A stretch of DNA of 64,000 nt from Bradyrhizobium sp. AZCC 2262 (GTDB lineage: Bacteria > Pseudomonadota > Alphaproteobacteria > Rhizobiales > Xanthobacteraceae): positions 2,356,001 to 2,420,000 of the forward strand of contig NZ_JAZHRT010000001.1 of NCBI RefSeq assembly GCF_036924535.1, read 5' to 3'. Positions 1 to 8,528 of this stretch are shown here, one piece after another. A model generated the notes under the pieces. The model had not been told where the DNA came from, made no database searches, and saw nothing but the letters and a program-made list of their open reading frames with translations. Position 1 is the stretch's first letter, and each line of letters begins with the position of its first letter. The position numbers and the translations under genes are program-made.

Positions 1-212
1 AAGCGGGAGAGCTCGAGCCGGCTGTGGCCGTCCGGTGTGCGCATCATGGCAATCTCGACACGCTGATCGCCCAGTCCAGTGACACGTCCGGCCCATTCGC
101 CTTCGATCGTGGCCCGTCCCTCGAGCTCGAGGCCGAGCTCGCGAAAGAAATCAATCGTCCCTCCGAGGTCTTCGACGACGATTCCTACGTTGTCCATCCG
201 CTTGAGCGCCAT
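1..212 (-). CDS. VOC (glyoxalase/bleomycin-resistance fold) family protein, cut by the window edge
   Basis: The minus strand opens with ATG at 212 and stays open to the window edge, giving 70 residues. It starts MALKRMDNVGIVVEDL and continues with a segment containing DFFRELGLELEGR, which is the usual first beta-alpha-beta-beta-beta unit of vicinal oxygen chelate proteins. VOC proteins bind a metal and act as lyases, dioxygenases or antibiotic-binding proteins; the substrate cannot be told from this half. The C-terminal half lies outside the window, so intactness is unknown. Confidence 0.75.
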   Translation of the reverse strand, partial: MALKRMDNVGIVVEDLGGTIDFFRELGLELEGRATIEGEWAGRVTGLGDQRVEIAMMRTPDGHSRLELSR

Positions 213-500
213 GTTTCCAATCTCCAGGGTGTCGTTCCAATCTACAACGTGTCGCCTAGTCTAGAGGGACGCTTGAGGTGCCCCCAACACCGGCGGATTC
301 GCTACTGTCCACATCAGAAGCTTGAATCATGGACCGCCTCAAACCGCCGCCCCGTTTTCAAACGGTCTGTTAGGTCTTTCACTGCGTCGGCGCGTGCGGC
401 AAGCGCCGCACCGGGCTCTCGTGTTGGGGTGGACGGCCCCCTTCCGCCGGTCTGCGTGGCAAGATGGGGTCGTCGATGACCTCAAACGAAGGAGCCGCCC

Positions 501-1545
501 GTGGAAACGATCGTTCGCATCGGTTTGGACACGTCAAAGAGCGTATTTCAGTTGCATGGCGTTGACGAGAACGAGCAGCCGGTTTTGCGGCGCAAGTTGA
601 GGCGCGGCCAGGTTCTGGCGTTCTTTAGTCGTTTGCCGCCTGCGCTTGTCGCGCTGGAAGCTTGCGGAGCATCGCACTATTGGGCGCGGGAGCTGCGATC
701 ACTCGGGCATGAGGTGGCGATGATCCCGCCGCAATATGTCAAGCCGTATGTGCAGCGCGGGAAATCCGACGCTGCGGATGCAGAGGCGATTTGCGAGGCG
801 GCGAGTCGGCCGAAACTGCGCAAGAACTTTGTGCCGATAAAAAGTCCCGAGCAGCAGGGCGCACAGATGCTGACGCGCGTGCGCACCCAGTTCATCGGTA
901 GGCGCACCCAGCTCGCCAATTCGATCCGCGGATACGCCGCAGAGTTCGGCTTCACCGCGCCCAGGGGGCTTTCGCGGCTTCAGCAATTGCTGGTCGATAT
1001 TCGGGCTGATGCGACAGTCCCCGATTTGGCGATGGAGTTGGTGGAAGCATTGGCGACAGAACTGGCGCGCGTCGATGGTCAAGATCGCCAAACTCGACAA
1101 GAAGCTCATGCAGCTGCACCGGAGTAACGAGATGAGCCGACGACTGGCGACTATTCCGGGGGTGGGTCCGATCGGCGCGACGCTGCTGTCAATCAAGGTC
1201 GTGGATGCACGCGGGTTCAAGTCGGCAAGAAACTTTGCCGCTTGGCTTGGCCTGACGCCAAAGAATCACTCGACGGCCGGAAAGAATCGGCTCGGCGTGA
1301 TCACCCGCGCCGGCGACGGCATGTTACGAGCCGTTTTGGTGGCTGGCGCGACCGCTGTGATCGCAGATATGCGACGACGCGGGAGTCGCTCTTGGCCCTG
1401 GCTGAAAGACATGATCGCGCGCAAGCCGCCGAAGCTGGTGGCCATAGCGTTGGCAAACAAGCTGGCACGGATCGCCTGGAAACTGATGGTCAGCGGCGGG
1501 CTGTATCGGCCTGTTAGCGCCATGCCGATGCCGACGCCGGCATAG
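501..1545 (+). pseudogene. IS110-family transposase, frameshifted
   Basis: This is a DEDD-type IS110-family transposase broken into two overlapping frames. The N-terminal part (GTG at 501, with AAGGAGC about 7 bases upstream) begins METIVRIGLDTSKSVFQLHG, carries the DTSK motif and a later KSDAADAEAI segment of the RuvC-like domain, and runs off frame after about residue 193. The C-terminal Transposase_20 part lies one frame over and contains RLATIPGVGPIGATLL and AAWLGLTPK, ending at 1545. The shift falls at about 1070-1085. Together the parts give about 345 residues, close to the family norm. IS110 enzymes use a bridge RNA from the element's non-coding flank, so the long 3' flank may belong to the element. 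As read, the enzyme is inactive unless the frameshift is a sequencing error. Confidence 0.85.
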
Positions 1546-2118
1546 ACTCGAACGAAATGCAGAGCTTGGCGCCAGTCCGGCAGGTTTGACGCTGAGGCCG
1601 GAACTTGCAGGATAGGAAGAGGTGGTACGTTCGGCGCGAGCCGGTCATGTGAGGTGCTCCGATCGGTTTACCGGCAGCGAATGCCGCTCTCGTGTTTGGA
1701 TCTCACTGTCCGCGAAGCCCATCTTGGCCAGTGGTCGCAAGACCCGAAAACAGGCCGGACATATGAGCGCAAGCGATCCGAGCATGCTGCCCGAGCCAAT
1801 CCTTGCAAGTCGGGGGCCGTCCACATATGAACCGAGCCCCAAGAGGGTCTCGGCCTGGCGGCTTCGATCCTCGCGCTCATTTTGAGTTGCTCGCCGGAGG
1901 CACTCGCGAGAAGGGCCCGCCGCTTTGCGGCGTCGCTATCACTGCCCGTCGCGCGGGTGCCTTGTTAACCGGTCTCGCAACTGCACTCGCTGTCAGGGCC
2001 CGCCGTTCCGGCGTCGTTATCACTGCCCCGAAAGCGGGTGCCATCTTCGCACCTCCGCTGCGCTTCGGCCGGTCCATTGCCCGATCCGATGAGGGACAAC
2101 AAGTTCGAGCCGAAGAAG
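1546..2118. other. Non-coding region between the IS110 transposase and dinB
   Basis: I see no convincing gene in these 573 bases. The proximal part probably contains the right non-coding end of the IS110 element, where some IS110-family members encode their bridge RNA. The distal part holds two imperfect direct copies of a roughly 50-base sequence, listed separately. The element's exact ends cannot be fixed because IS110 members often lack clear terminal inverted repeats. Confidence 0.5.
1912..2045. repeat. Two imperfect direct repeats, period about 83 bp
   Basis: The sequence starting AGGGCCCGCCG at 1912 (to about 1961) recurs at 1995 (to about 2042). The shared blocks are AGGGCCCGCCG, CGGCGTCG, TATCACTGCCC and GCGGGTGCC. 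The copies differ by scattered substitutions and small indels. The function is unknown. Confidence 0.7.
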
Positions 2119-3234
2119 TCATCCCTGAACGTCAGATTCATCGAACATGAGCGGTAATTGATCATCCGGTTCGGAGTCGGCAAACCCTGAAACGGAGATG
2201 CCGATCAGCCTTATCGCCTTCGTTGGCGGCATCAACTGCTTCAGAAGGTCGAGAGCCACGCCGGAGAGATTGTCCGCACTGTCGATGATAGCCACGGACC
2301 TGCTGCGGGTGATCAACTCGAAATCGGAAAACTTGATCTTGAGCGTTGCGGTTCGGCCCCGCGCCCCAGTGGTTTCGCAGTGACGCCAAACCTTCTCGAT
2401 CAGCGGCTGCAATTCCGCCGCCAACGCTTCATAGTCCAGCAAGTCCAGCGAAAACGTTGTCTCGGCGCCGACGGATTTTCGAACCCGGTTCGGCCGGACA
2501 GGACGATCGTCAATGCCGCGCGAAATCGAGTAATAGTACGCCCCAGCTTTCCCGAAATTGGCGGTCATGAACTCAAGCGTCTGGTTACGCATATCCATGC
2601 CGGTGAAGATCCCGAAACCATTCATCTTGGCGCTCGTCGCCGGGCCGATCCCGTGAAATTTACCAACGGCCAGATCCTGAACGAAGCTCGGACCCATCTT
2701 CGGCGTGATCACGAACTGTCCGTTCGGCTTGCGCTGGTCTGAGGCAAGCTTGGCCAGGAATTTGTTGTAGGAGATGCCTGCAGATGCGGTCAGTCCAGTC
2801 TCACTAAGGATTTTCGCCCTGATCAGGGTGGCGATCTCTGTTGCGATCGGGATGCCTTGGATGTTCTCGGTGACGTCCAGGTAGGCCTCATCAAGCGACA
2901 ATGGCTCGATGATTTCCGTGTGCTCCGCGAAGATCGTGCGGATGTGGCGAGAGATGTCCTTGTAGACCTCAAAGCGCGGCTTCACAAAGATCAACTCCGG
3001 GCATTGCCGCTTGGCCGTCACCGACGGCATCGCCGACCGAACTCCGAACTTGCGCGCCTCATAGCTCGCAGCGGCGACGACGCCGCGCTCCTTGGACCCG
3101 CCCACGGCGACCGGCTTGCCGCGCAAGTCCGGATTATCCCGCTGCTCGACCGATGCATAGAAGGCATCCATGTCGATATGGATTATCTTGCGGTCTCGCA
3201 CTTCGACAATGTTCTGATCCTGATCCGACGCCAT
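2119..3234 (-). CDS. dinB: DNA polymerase IV (Y-family translesion polymerase)
   Basis: This encodes a DinB-type error-prone polymerase that extends primers past damaged or misaligned template bases. The palm shows DMDAFYASVE near the start and SLDEAYLDVT further on, which supply the metal-binding acidic residues. A fingers segment (AASYEARKFGVRSAMP), an HhH thumb segment (KFHGIGPATSAKM) and a little-finger domain follow. From the ATG at 3234 the product is 371 residues. A GTG at 3300 would add 22 residues before the conserved core and has no better ribosome site, so I prefer 3234. The C terminus QLPLMF resembles a beta-clamp-binding peptide. Neighbours on the same strand include a ligase, a UvrD-type helicase and an SRAP protein, so this is a repair cluster. 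No SOS box was found directly upstream of this gene. Confidence 0.93.
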   Translation of the reverse strand: MASDQDQNIVEVRDRKIIHIDMDAFYASVEQRDNPDLRGKPVAVGGSKERGVVAAASYEARKFGVRSAMPSVTAKRQCPELIFVKPRFEVYKDISRHIRTIFAEHTEIIEPLSLDEAYLDVTENIQGIPIATEIATLIRAKILSETGLTASAGISYNKFLAKLASDQRKPNGQFVITPKMGPSFVQDLAVGKFHGIGPATSAKMNGFGIFTGMDMRNQTLEFMTANFGKAGAYYYSISRGIDDRPVRPNRVRKSVGAETTFSLDLLDYEALAAELQPLIEKVWRHCETTGARGRTATLKIKFSDFELITRSRSVAIIDSADNLSGVALDLLKQLMPPTKAIRLIGISVSGFADSEPDDQLPLMFDESDVQG

Positions 3235-3309
3235 GTCCAAGGTATACTGCGAATCCGCGGCCCTGGGTCCTTGCTCTCGAAGCACGACAGGGGAAATCAC
3301 AAGCGGATC

Positions 3310-3492
3310 TTAGCCCGATGGTGGCGATCGAGGATGTGCCGCCCCGGCTGCCGCGGCGTTGACCTTTGCGCGATCTCGCCGGTCTTCTGGCGAGAGCGTC
3401 ATGACAGCGTGATGGAGCTCGGCCGGGAAGGTCAGGAGGCTTTCCGGAGACTTCTCCGCCCACTGCCAGAAGCCGTCGTAGGCATCCATCAC
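3310..3492 (-). CDS. Small hypothetical protein between the ligase and dinB
   Basis: This is a 60-residue ORF starting MMDAYDGFWQWAEKSPESLL, acidic at first with a basic, proline-rich tail. It overlaps the end of the upstream ligase reading frame by four bases, which is typical of translational coupling. I do not recognise a domain. Position and coupling support a real small gene in the repair operon; its function is unknown. Confidence 0.5.
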   Translation of the reverse strand: MMDAYDGFWQWAEKSPESLLTFPAELHHAVMTLSPEDRRDRAKVNAAAAGAAHPRSPPSG

Positions 3493-4351
3493 AGGTCCTC
3501 CCGTAGACCCCGGAAGAAGGGATGGCGGACTTTTCCCTCCGCCGACTTCGCACGGTACTCGATCTCCGCGAGCAACTTAGGTTCGACCCAGATGCCCCTG
3601 TGTGCAATACGCTTGGTGTAAGGCTGCGTCTTCCGGATCAACGGCTTTAACCTCTTCTGCAGATCCTCGCCTTTGCGCCGGCCGACATAGATACCATCCC
3701 TTTCCCTCATCGAGCGCGAAACCCGCAATGGTCAACGTCTCGCGCTGAACACAAGTCTTCTTCACCCAGTCGCTTGTACGCCCCTGCGGATAGGGACCAT
3801 CTCGCACCTTCGAGACGACACCTTCCAGCCCGAGCTTGCAGGCGTGGGCGATCATCTCTCGGCCTTCGATCTCGAAACTTTCGCTGAACTGGATGTTGGT
3901 GCCATCGACGATTTTCTTGAGCTCGGCCTTTCTCTGGAATAACGGCAGTCCGAAGATCGCGGTCATTCAGGTAGAGCAGATCGAATGCGACCAGCACGAT
4001 CTTTCTGGAGTTGTCCTTCAGTTCGTTCTGCAGCACCGAGAAATCGGTGGTGCCATCGGCGGCGGGGACGACGATCTCGCCGTCGACGATGGCCGAGCTC
4101 GCCTTGATCCGCCAGGCATCGTGGGCGACCTTCTTGAAGCGATGCGTCCAGTCGTGACCCCGCCTGGTAAAGAGCCTGGCAGCCTCGTTAGCCAGATGGA
4201 CCTGAACGCGGTAGCCGTCGAACTTGACCTCGTGAATCCATCGCCTCCCGGACGGCACCTTCTCGATCGAAGTCGCCAAGGCCGGCTCGATAAAGCCAGG
4301 CAGCGGGGCCTTGACGCCAATCGCCGCCGGTTTTCGACGCTCAAACGCCAA
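3489..4351 (-). pseudogene. ATP-dependent DNA ligase (LigD-type), two frameshifts
   Basis: Three consecutive minus-strand frames together make a complete small ATP-dependent ligase of about 285 residues. The first (from 4351) contains the adenylation motif IHEVKFDGYRVQVH, with the catalytic lysine in EVKFDGYR, then VDGEIVVP. The second (about 3960-3740) has LEGVVSKVRDGPY and GRTSDWVKKTC. The third (to 3489) holds the OB-fold end with RGIWVEPKLLAEIEY. The frame changes lie near 3960 and 3715-3740. Such stand-alone ligases resemble the ligase domain of bacterial LigD (end joining); no ku gene is visible. Whether the shifts are decay or read errors is unknown. As read, no active enzyme is made. 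Confidence 0.85.
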
Positions 4352-4459
4352 TTGCTTACTCCACGCAACAGCTGATTCAAACTGACACAGTTGGAATCGT
4401 TCCGGAACCCATGAATCCTTTGCTGCGTTGCTACCTTATCTTTCCATCAGGAGGAGCCA

Positions 4460-4645
4460 ATGGCGACAGCGAAGAAGAAGACAGCGCGCGGGCGCAAACA
4501 AGACCGGGCCCGGGTGGCAGGCCGGCAGAACTACGAGGTGAACTACGAGTCCAAGAAGACGGGACGGTCAGCGTCAGCGGTCAAAAAGGCTGTCAAGAAG
4601 GTTGGCAATAGCCGCAAGCGGGTCGAAAAGCGGCTCGGACGCTAG
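4460..4645 (+). CDS. DUF3606 domain-containing small basic protein
   Basis: This 61-residue, Lys/Arg-rich protein has the DUF3606 pattern: a YEV-x-Y-x(2)-KK-x-G-x-S block followed by AVKKVGNS. It starts at an ATG with a strong AGGAGG eight bases upstream. The lysine-rich N terminus (MATAKKKTARGRK) suggests nucleic-acid binding, but no function is established for the family. It is the only plus-strand gene within the minus-strand repair cluster. Confidence 0.8.
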   Translation: MATAKKKTARGRKQDRARVAGRQNYEVNYESKKTGRSASAVKKAVKKVGNSRKRVEKRLGR

Positions 4646-4687
4646 GCCAAGCACCGCGGCCGGCGCCGATCTCCTGGCGTCGGTTCT

Positions 4688-4954
4688 CTAGCAGTCCGGC
4701 GGGCATTCGGGGCAGGTGTCGCCAATCGAGGCTAATACGTCCTCGATTTCCGTGACCGCTTCGGCCTGAGAGAGCCCGCCCGGCGGATCCCGGCGGGCTA
4801 TGTCGAAGGCCCGCTCGCGGGCATGCGGGTCGGCGCGATCTTGCATCCAGCCGTGCTCGTCGCACTCGCGGATGGCGCCCGCCTCCTGCAGTACCGAGAT
4901 CGCCCAGCCGCGCAACGTCCGGATCCCAGATCGGCGCTCTTTCGTCATCAGCAT
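4688..4954 (-). CDS. Hypothetical protein (about 88 aa)
   Basis: I chose the ATG at 4954 because AGGAGAA lies about eight bases upstream; a longer ORF exists but lacks such a site. The protein starts MLMTKERRSGIRTLRGWAIS, has a helical middle (AFDIARRDPPGGLSQAEA) and ends in an acidic, Cys-containing tail (CPECPPDC) that could bind a metal. I do not recognise the family. It follows the helicase on the same strand and may be co-transcribed with it. Confidence 0.6.
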   Translation of the reverse strand: MLMTKERRSGIRTLRGWAISVLQEAGAIRECDEHGWMQDRADPHARERAFDIARRDPPGGLSQAEAVTEIEDVLASIGDTCPECPPDC

Positions 4955-5070
4955 TGGGCGTTCTCCTGCTGGGGTGAATCCGCGCACCCCTCGTTCGTTC
5001 CGGGGCGATCTCACAGATCAAGCGCCCCAAAGCGTGTCCGGTGCCGTTCTCCATCGGGTGGCGGAGCGGA

Positions 5071-7143
5071 CTAGCGCCACATCCCTCGCATCCGGGCGCC
5101 GATGTCGATACGTGGGCCTTGGCTTGGGCCGCGCGCGGCGGCGCCTGGAGACGCTGCCGGCCAGTTCGTGCGCTCGAACAGTCCAAGCAGTTTCTCGGGA
5201 ATGAAGCGGGTTCTTGATGCGTAGATATGGCGGTCGCCTTTTGAATGCTGGCCGTGTGTGAAGAAGCGCTGTGGTACCACCAGATGGAGATCGTCCTTTG
5301 CGCGCGTCATCGCGACGTAGAGCAGGCGGCGCTCCTCATCGAGCTCGGCGGAGGTGCCGGCTCCGAGGTCCGACGGCATGCAGCCGTCGACCACGTTGAG
5401 GACGTACACCGACTTCCATTCCTGGCCTTTGGCCGAGTGGATGGTCGATAGGATCAGATAGTCCTCATCCAGCAAAGGCACGCCCGCCTGGTCGCTGGTC
5501 GCGTCCGGCGGGTCCAGCGTTAATTCCGTCAAGAAGCGTTCACGCGACGGATATCCGCTTGCAATCTGCTCTAGCTGCATGAGATCGGCGCGCCGCACCT
5601 CGGCGTCTTCGTGGATGCGGTCGAGATGTGGTTCGTACCAGAGGCGGGCACGCTCCAGGTCCGATGGCCATTCTGAATATCGGAGGTTTCCGATCGTCTC
5701 GACGAAGGTGGTCCAATCGTCACCGGCGCGGGGCGGGGATGGAAGGGTACAAAGCGCGCCGAGCGGATTGGTGGCCTCCGCCATGTGATCGAGGATGCGC
5801 TGCGCGGAAGCGGGACCGATGCCCGGCAACAGATGCATCACCCGGAAGCCGGCGACCCTATCGCGGGGATTCTCGACGAACCGCAGGAGCGCGAGCATGT
5901 CCTTGACGTGCGCGGCGTCGAGAAACTTCAGGCCGCCGAACTTCACGAACGGGATGTTACGACGGGTGAGTTCGATCTCCAGCGGCCCACTGTGCGAGGA
6001 GGTGCGGAAGAGCACTGCCTGCTGCTTGAGAAGGGCCCCTTCCTCGCGGTTTTCGAGAATGCGCTCGACGATGTAACGCGCCTGATCAGCTTCGTCGCGC
6101 ACGGCGACTAGACGGGGCTTTGCCGACGAAACGCGCTCCGTCCATAGGTTCTTGGTGAAGCGCTCCCTGGCGAGATCAATCACGCCGTTTGCGGCGGAGA
6201 GAATCGGTTGTGTCGAACGATAGTTGCGGTCGAGGGTGACGATTTCCGCCTTCGGGCTGAACTGCTCAGGGAAATCCAAGATGTTGCGGACGGTGGCCGC
6301 TCGGAAGGAATAGATCGATTGCGCGTCGTCACCGACCACGGTGAGGCCGCGCCCTCCAGGCTTCAGTGCAAGGAGGACCGACGATTGCAGACGGTTCGTG
6401 TCCTGGTATTCGTCGACCAGCGCGTGATCGAAGCGGCCGCCGATGTCATCGGCTATAGCCACGTCAGACATCATCTGCGCCCAGTACAACAGAAGGTCGT
6501 CGTAATCGAGGACGTTGTGCTTCTGCTTAGCCTCGACATACGCCGCGAAAAGCCCCTTGAGTTCATTGGACCAGCCGGAGCACCAGGGGTAAGACGCTCC
6601 GAGCACTTGCTCGAGTTCGGCCTCGGCGTTGACGCAGCGAGAGTAGATTGAAAGGCACGTGCCCTTGGCGGGAAAACGGCTTTCGGTCTTCGAGAGCCCG
6701 CGCTCGTGCCTAACGAGATTCATCAGGTCGGCCGAGTCCTCGCGATCGTGAATAGTAAAAGCTGGATTGAGGCCGATCTGGTCGGCATATTCGCGAAGCA
6801 GCCGGGCGCCGATACCGTGGAAGGTGCCGGCCCAACTTAGCGCGTCGGTCATGATGCCGGCATTGGTACCCAGGACCTTGCGGGCGATCCGTTCGACCCT
6901 TTTCGACATCTCGGACGCGGCGCGTCGCGAGAACGTCATCAGTAAGATCCGACGAGGGTCAGCGCCGCTGACGATGAGATGCGCGACACGGTGGGCAAGG
7001 GTGTTCGTCTTGCCAGATCCCGCGCCGGCGATGACGAGCAGTGGTGGTCCGACATGACCGTTGCCGGAGACGCCGTGCTCGACGGCTCGGCGCTGCTCAG
7101 GATTGAGCGTCTCAAGATATGATGCGGCCGTCGATGCGAGCAC
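5071..7143 (-). CDS. UvrD/PcrA-type ATP-dependent DNA helicase
   Basis: This 690-residue superfamily 1A helicase shows all the expected motifs in order: a Q-motif region (LNPEQRRAVEH), Walker A (AGAGSGKTNTLAHR), motif Ia (LLMTFSRRAASEM), Walker B (VDEYQDTN), motif III (VVGDDAQSIYSFRAA), motif IV (LDRNYRST), motif V (STIHSAKGQEW) and motif VI (LLYVAMTRAKDDL). Such enzymes unwind DNA 3' to 5' in excision repair, mismatch repair and removal of recombinase filaments. It is slightly shorter than housekeeping UvrD and lacks an obvious C-terminal RNA-polymerase-binding domain, so it is probably an accessory paralogue. It lies downstream of the SRAP gene on the same strand and may share its SOS control. 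Confidence 0.93.
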   Translation of the reverse strand: MLASTAASYLETLNPEQRRAVEHGVSGNGHVGPPLLVIAGAGSGKTNTLAHRVAHLIVSGADPRRILLMTFSRRAASEMSKRVERIARKVLGTNAGIMTDALSWAGTFHGIGARLLREYADQIGLNPAFTIHDREDSADLMNLVRHERGLSKTESRFPAKGTCLSIYSRCVNAEAELEQVLGASYPWCSGWSNELKGLFAAYVEAKQKHNVLDYDDLLLYWAQMMSDVAIADDIGGRFDHALVDEYQDTNRLQSSVLLALKPGGRGLTVVGDDAQSIYSFRAATVRNILDFPEQFSPKAEIVTLDRNYRSTQPILSAANGVIDLARERFTKNLWTERVSSAKPRLVAVRDEADQARYIVERILENREEGALLKQQAVLFRTSSHSGPLEIELTRRNIPFVKFGGLKFLDAAHVKDMLALLRFVENPRDRVAGFRVMHLLPGIGPASAQRILDHMAEATNPLGALCTLPSPPRAGDDWTTFVETIGNLRYSEWPSDLERARLWYEPHLDRIHEDAEVRRADLMQLEQIASGYPSRERFLTELTLDPPDATSDQAGVPLLDEDYLILSTIHSAKGQEWKSVYVLNVVDGCMPSDLGAGTSAELDEERRLLYVAMTRAKDDLHLVVPQRFFTHGQHSKGDRHIYASRTRFIPEKLLGLFERTNWPAASPGAAARGPSQGPRIDIGARMRGMWR

Positions 7144-7286
7144 GAATCAGTTCCCCTGCTGAAATTCAACGCTCGATGATTCCCGCTGGAACCGCAACAA
7201 GTTCGACTACGCGGCAGCTGCCGTTAGAGCACGTGGTAAATTCTTGGCTTCGTCCCCACGTGCTCGATGTACGGCCAAAAAGGCGC

Positions 7287-7949
7287 CTACGCCGCCACCT
7301 TGTCTTCCTTATCGGCCCCCCGCATGACGATCTGTAACGCGTTATCGGGCAGCGGACGCTGCAGCGCCTTCGCTTCGTCCCACGAAGCGCGCATCCATAC
7401 ATCGCGCTCCTCTTCGGTGGTCAGGATCACCGGCATCGCCTTCGGATGAATCGGCGCGACGATGGCGTTCGGCGAAGTCGTCAAGAAACCGTAGACCAGG
7501 TGAGGCCCCGGAATCGGCTTCGACTTCGTGCCGCGGTCTCCCTTGAACTCAGTCCAGATACCGGCGAAGCAGAACAGAGGCCGGTTGTTGTCGAGCGCGA
7601 ACCAAACAACGTCCTTCTTCTTGGTCTCCGGGTTCGGCTCCGGAGCGTACTCGGCGAAGCTGTTCGCGGGCACAAGGCAGCGGTTCTCCGGCTTCAGCCA
7701 ACCGCGCCAGTGTGGAGAGGAGGTGTTGCGAATATTCGTCACCGGCGGGCCACCGGTCCTCGGCGGAGGCGGCATGCCCCAGCGCATCAGAACCATCTCT
7801 TCAGCATCGCCGACGTTGCGGATCACCGGTGCCGGATAGTCCGGAAAAACGCCGGGCATCGGCGGCAGGTTGCCGACGTACCGGTTCATGTGCCGGAACA
7901 AGGCGGCGATTGCCTCCTGGTTCGTGGTGATCGAATATAGATTGCACAT
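7287..7949 (-). CDS. SRAP (SOS-response-associated peptidase) family protein, YedK/HMCES-like
   Basis: SRAP proteins form a thiazolidine DNA-protein crosslink with abasic sites in single-stranded DNA and shield them from cleavage. The reactive residue is Cys2, so I start at ATG 7949, which gives MCNLYS; a start four codons upstream would bury the cysteine. The conserved glutamate region VPANSFAEY and the histidine region [12 protein letters not shown] are present. Length is 220 residues, normal for the family. The gene belongs to the minus-strand series 8497-7287 (gaps of 23 and 21 bases) below an SOS box. Confidence 0.92.
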   Translation of the reverse strand: MCNLYSITTNQEAIAALFRHMNRYVGNLPPMPGVFPDYPAPVIRNVGDAEEMVLMRWGMPPPPRTGGPPVTNIRNTSSPHWRGWLKPENRCLVPANSFAEYAPEPNPETKKKDVVWFALDNNRPLFCFAGIWTEFKGDRGTKSKPIPGPHLVYGFLTTSPNAIVAPIHPKAMPVILTTEEERDVWMRASWDEAKALQRPLPDNALQIVMRGADKEDKVAA

Positions 7950-7970
7950 CCTGGCGTTCACTCTCGGCGA

Positions 7971-8267
7971 TCATGATACTTTACTTGCCGCGTTCTGTTC
8001 GAACGATCTCATCATGATGCCGTCGAGGATCTTGCCGGCGCTGGCTCGAATCTTCCGCACGGTAGCCTCTGGCATCGGTGGCAATTTGTACGTCGCCACA
8101 AGATCGGTGAGTTCCTTGTGAACGTCGGAGCGAAAGCCCCGCGGGTCGTCCGCCATCCCCGACACGACCTGAAATAAAGTCATCAGCATGAACTGGATCG
8201 CCATGTCGGCGCCCATCTGCTCGGCCTGGTCGTCGGTGATGAATGAAAGTTGGTTCTGATGTTTCAC
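7971..8267 (-). CDS. Hypothetical protein (98 aa), SOS cluster
   Basis: This is a helical acidic protein, starting MKHQNQLSFITDDQAEQ, with a hydrophobic middle (MAIQFMLMTLFQVVSGM) that looks amphipathic rather than membrane-spanning. It sits 21 bases upstream of the SRAP gene and 23 bases downstream of the preceding small gene, so the three are probably one transcript. I do not recognise a domain. Confidence 0.6.
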   Translation of the reverse strand: MKHQNQLSFITDDQAEQMGADMAIQFMLMTLFQVVSGMADDPRGFRSDVHKELTDLVATYKLPPMPEATVRKIRASAGKILDGIMMRSFEQNAASKVS

Positions 8268-8290
8268 CGCTGCTTACCACGCCCTGAGTT

Positions 8291-8497
8291 CTATCCGCTG
8301 TAGGTCCGAAAGCGGCCCCGCACGTAGGCGTGCGATAAGGCCTTCTTCAAATCCGTTATCTCGGATTCCAGAAAATTGCTCGCGAAGATCAGCGCACGAA
8401 CGGCCGCCCGCGTATCGCCACCGCAAGCGGCGATCGCCTGGTCGATGGCCGCCTCCAGCCCGTCGTCCTGTTCGTTCGGCTCCGAGACCGAAGACAT
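8291..8497 (-). CDS. Hypothetical protein (68 aa), first gene of the SOS-box operon
   Basis: This small acidic protein starts MSSVSEPNEQDDGLEAAID and has a predicted helical core (ACGGDTRAAVRALIFASNF). Its start codon lies 33 bases from a GTTC-N7-GTTC box, making it the probable leading cistron of the SOS-regulated minus-strand group. A 68-residue length and tight spacing to the next gene support it being real. The family is unrecognised. Confidence 0.6.
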   Translation of the reverse strand: MSSVSEPNEQDDGLEAAIDQAIAACGGDTRAAVRALIFASNFLESEITDLKKALSHAYVRGRFRTYSG

Positions 8498-8528
8498 GGC
8501 GCTGTTCCGGGTTGACCGTGTGCGGTCT

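Noticed and set aside
24..479. Plus-strand ORFs over the left edge
   Set aside because: The VOC protein on the minus strand explains the first 212 bases; the plus-strand translation has no family resemblance.
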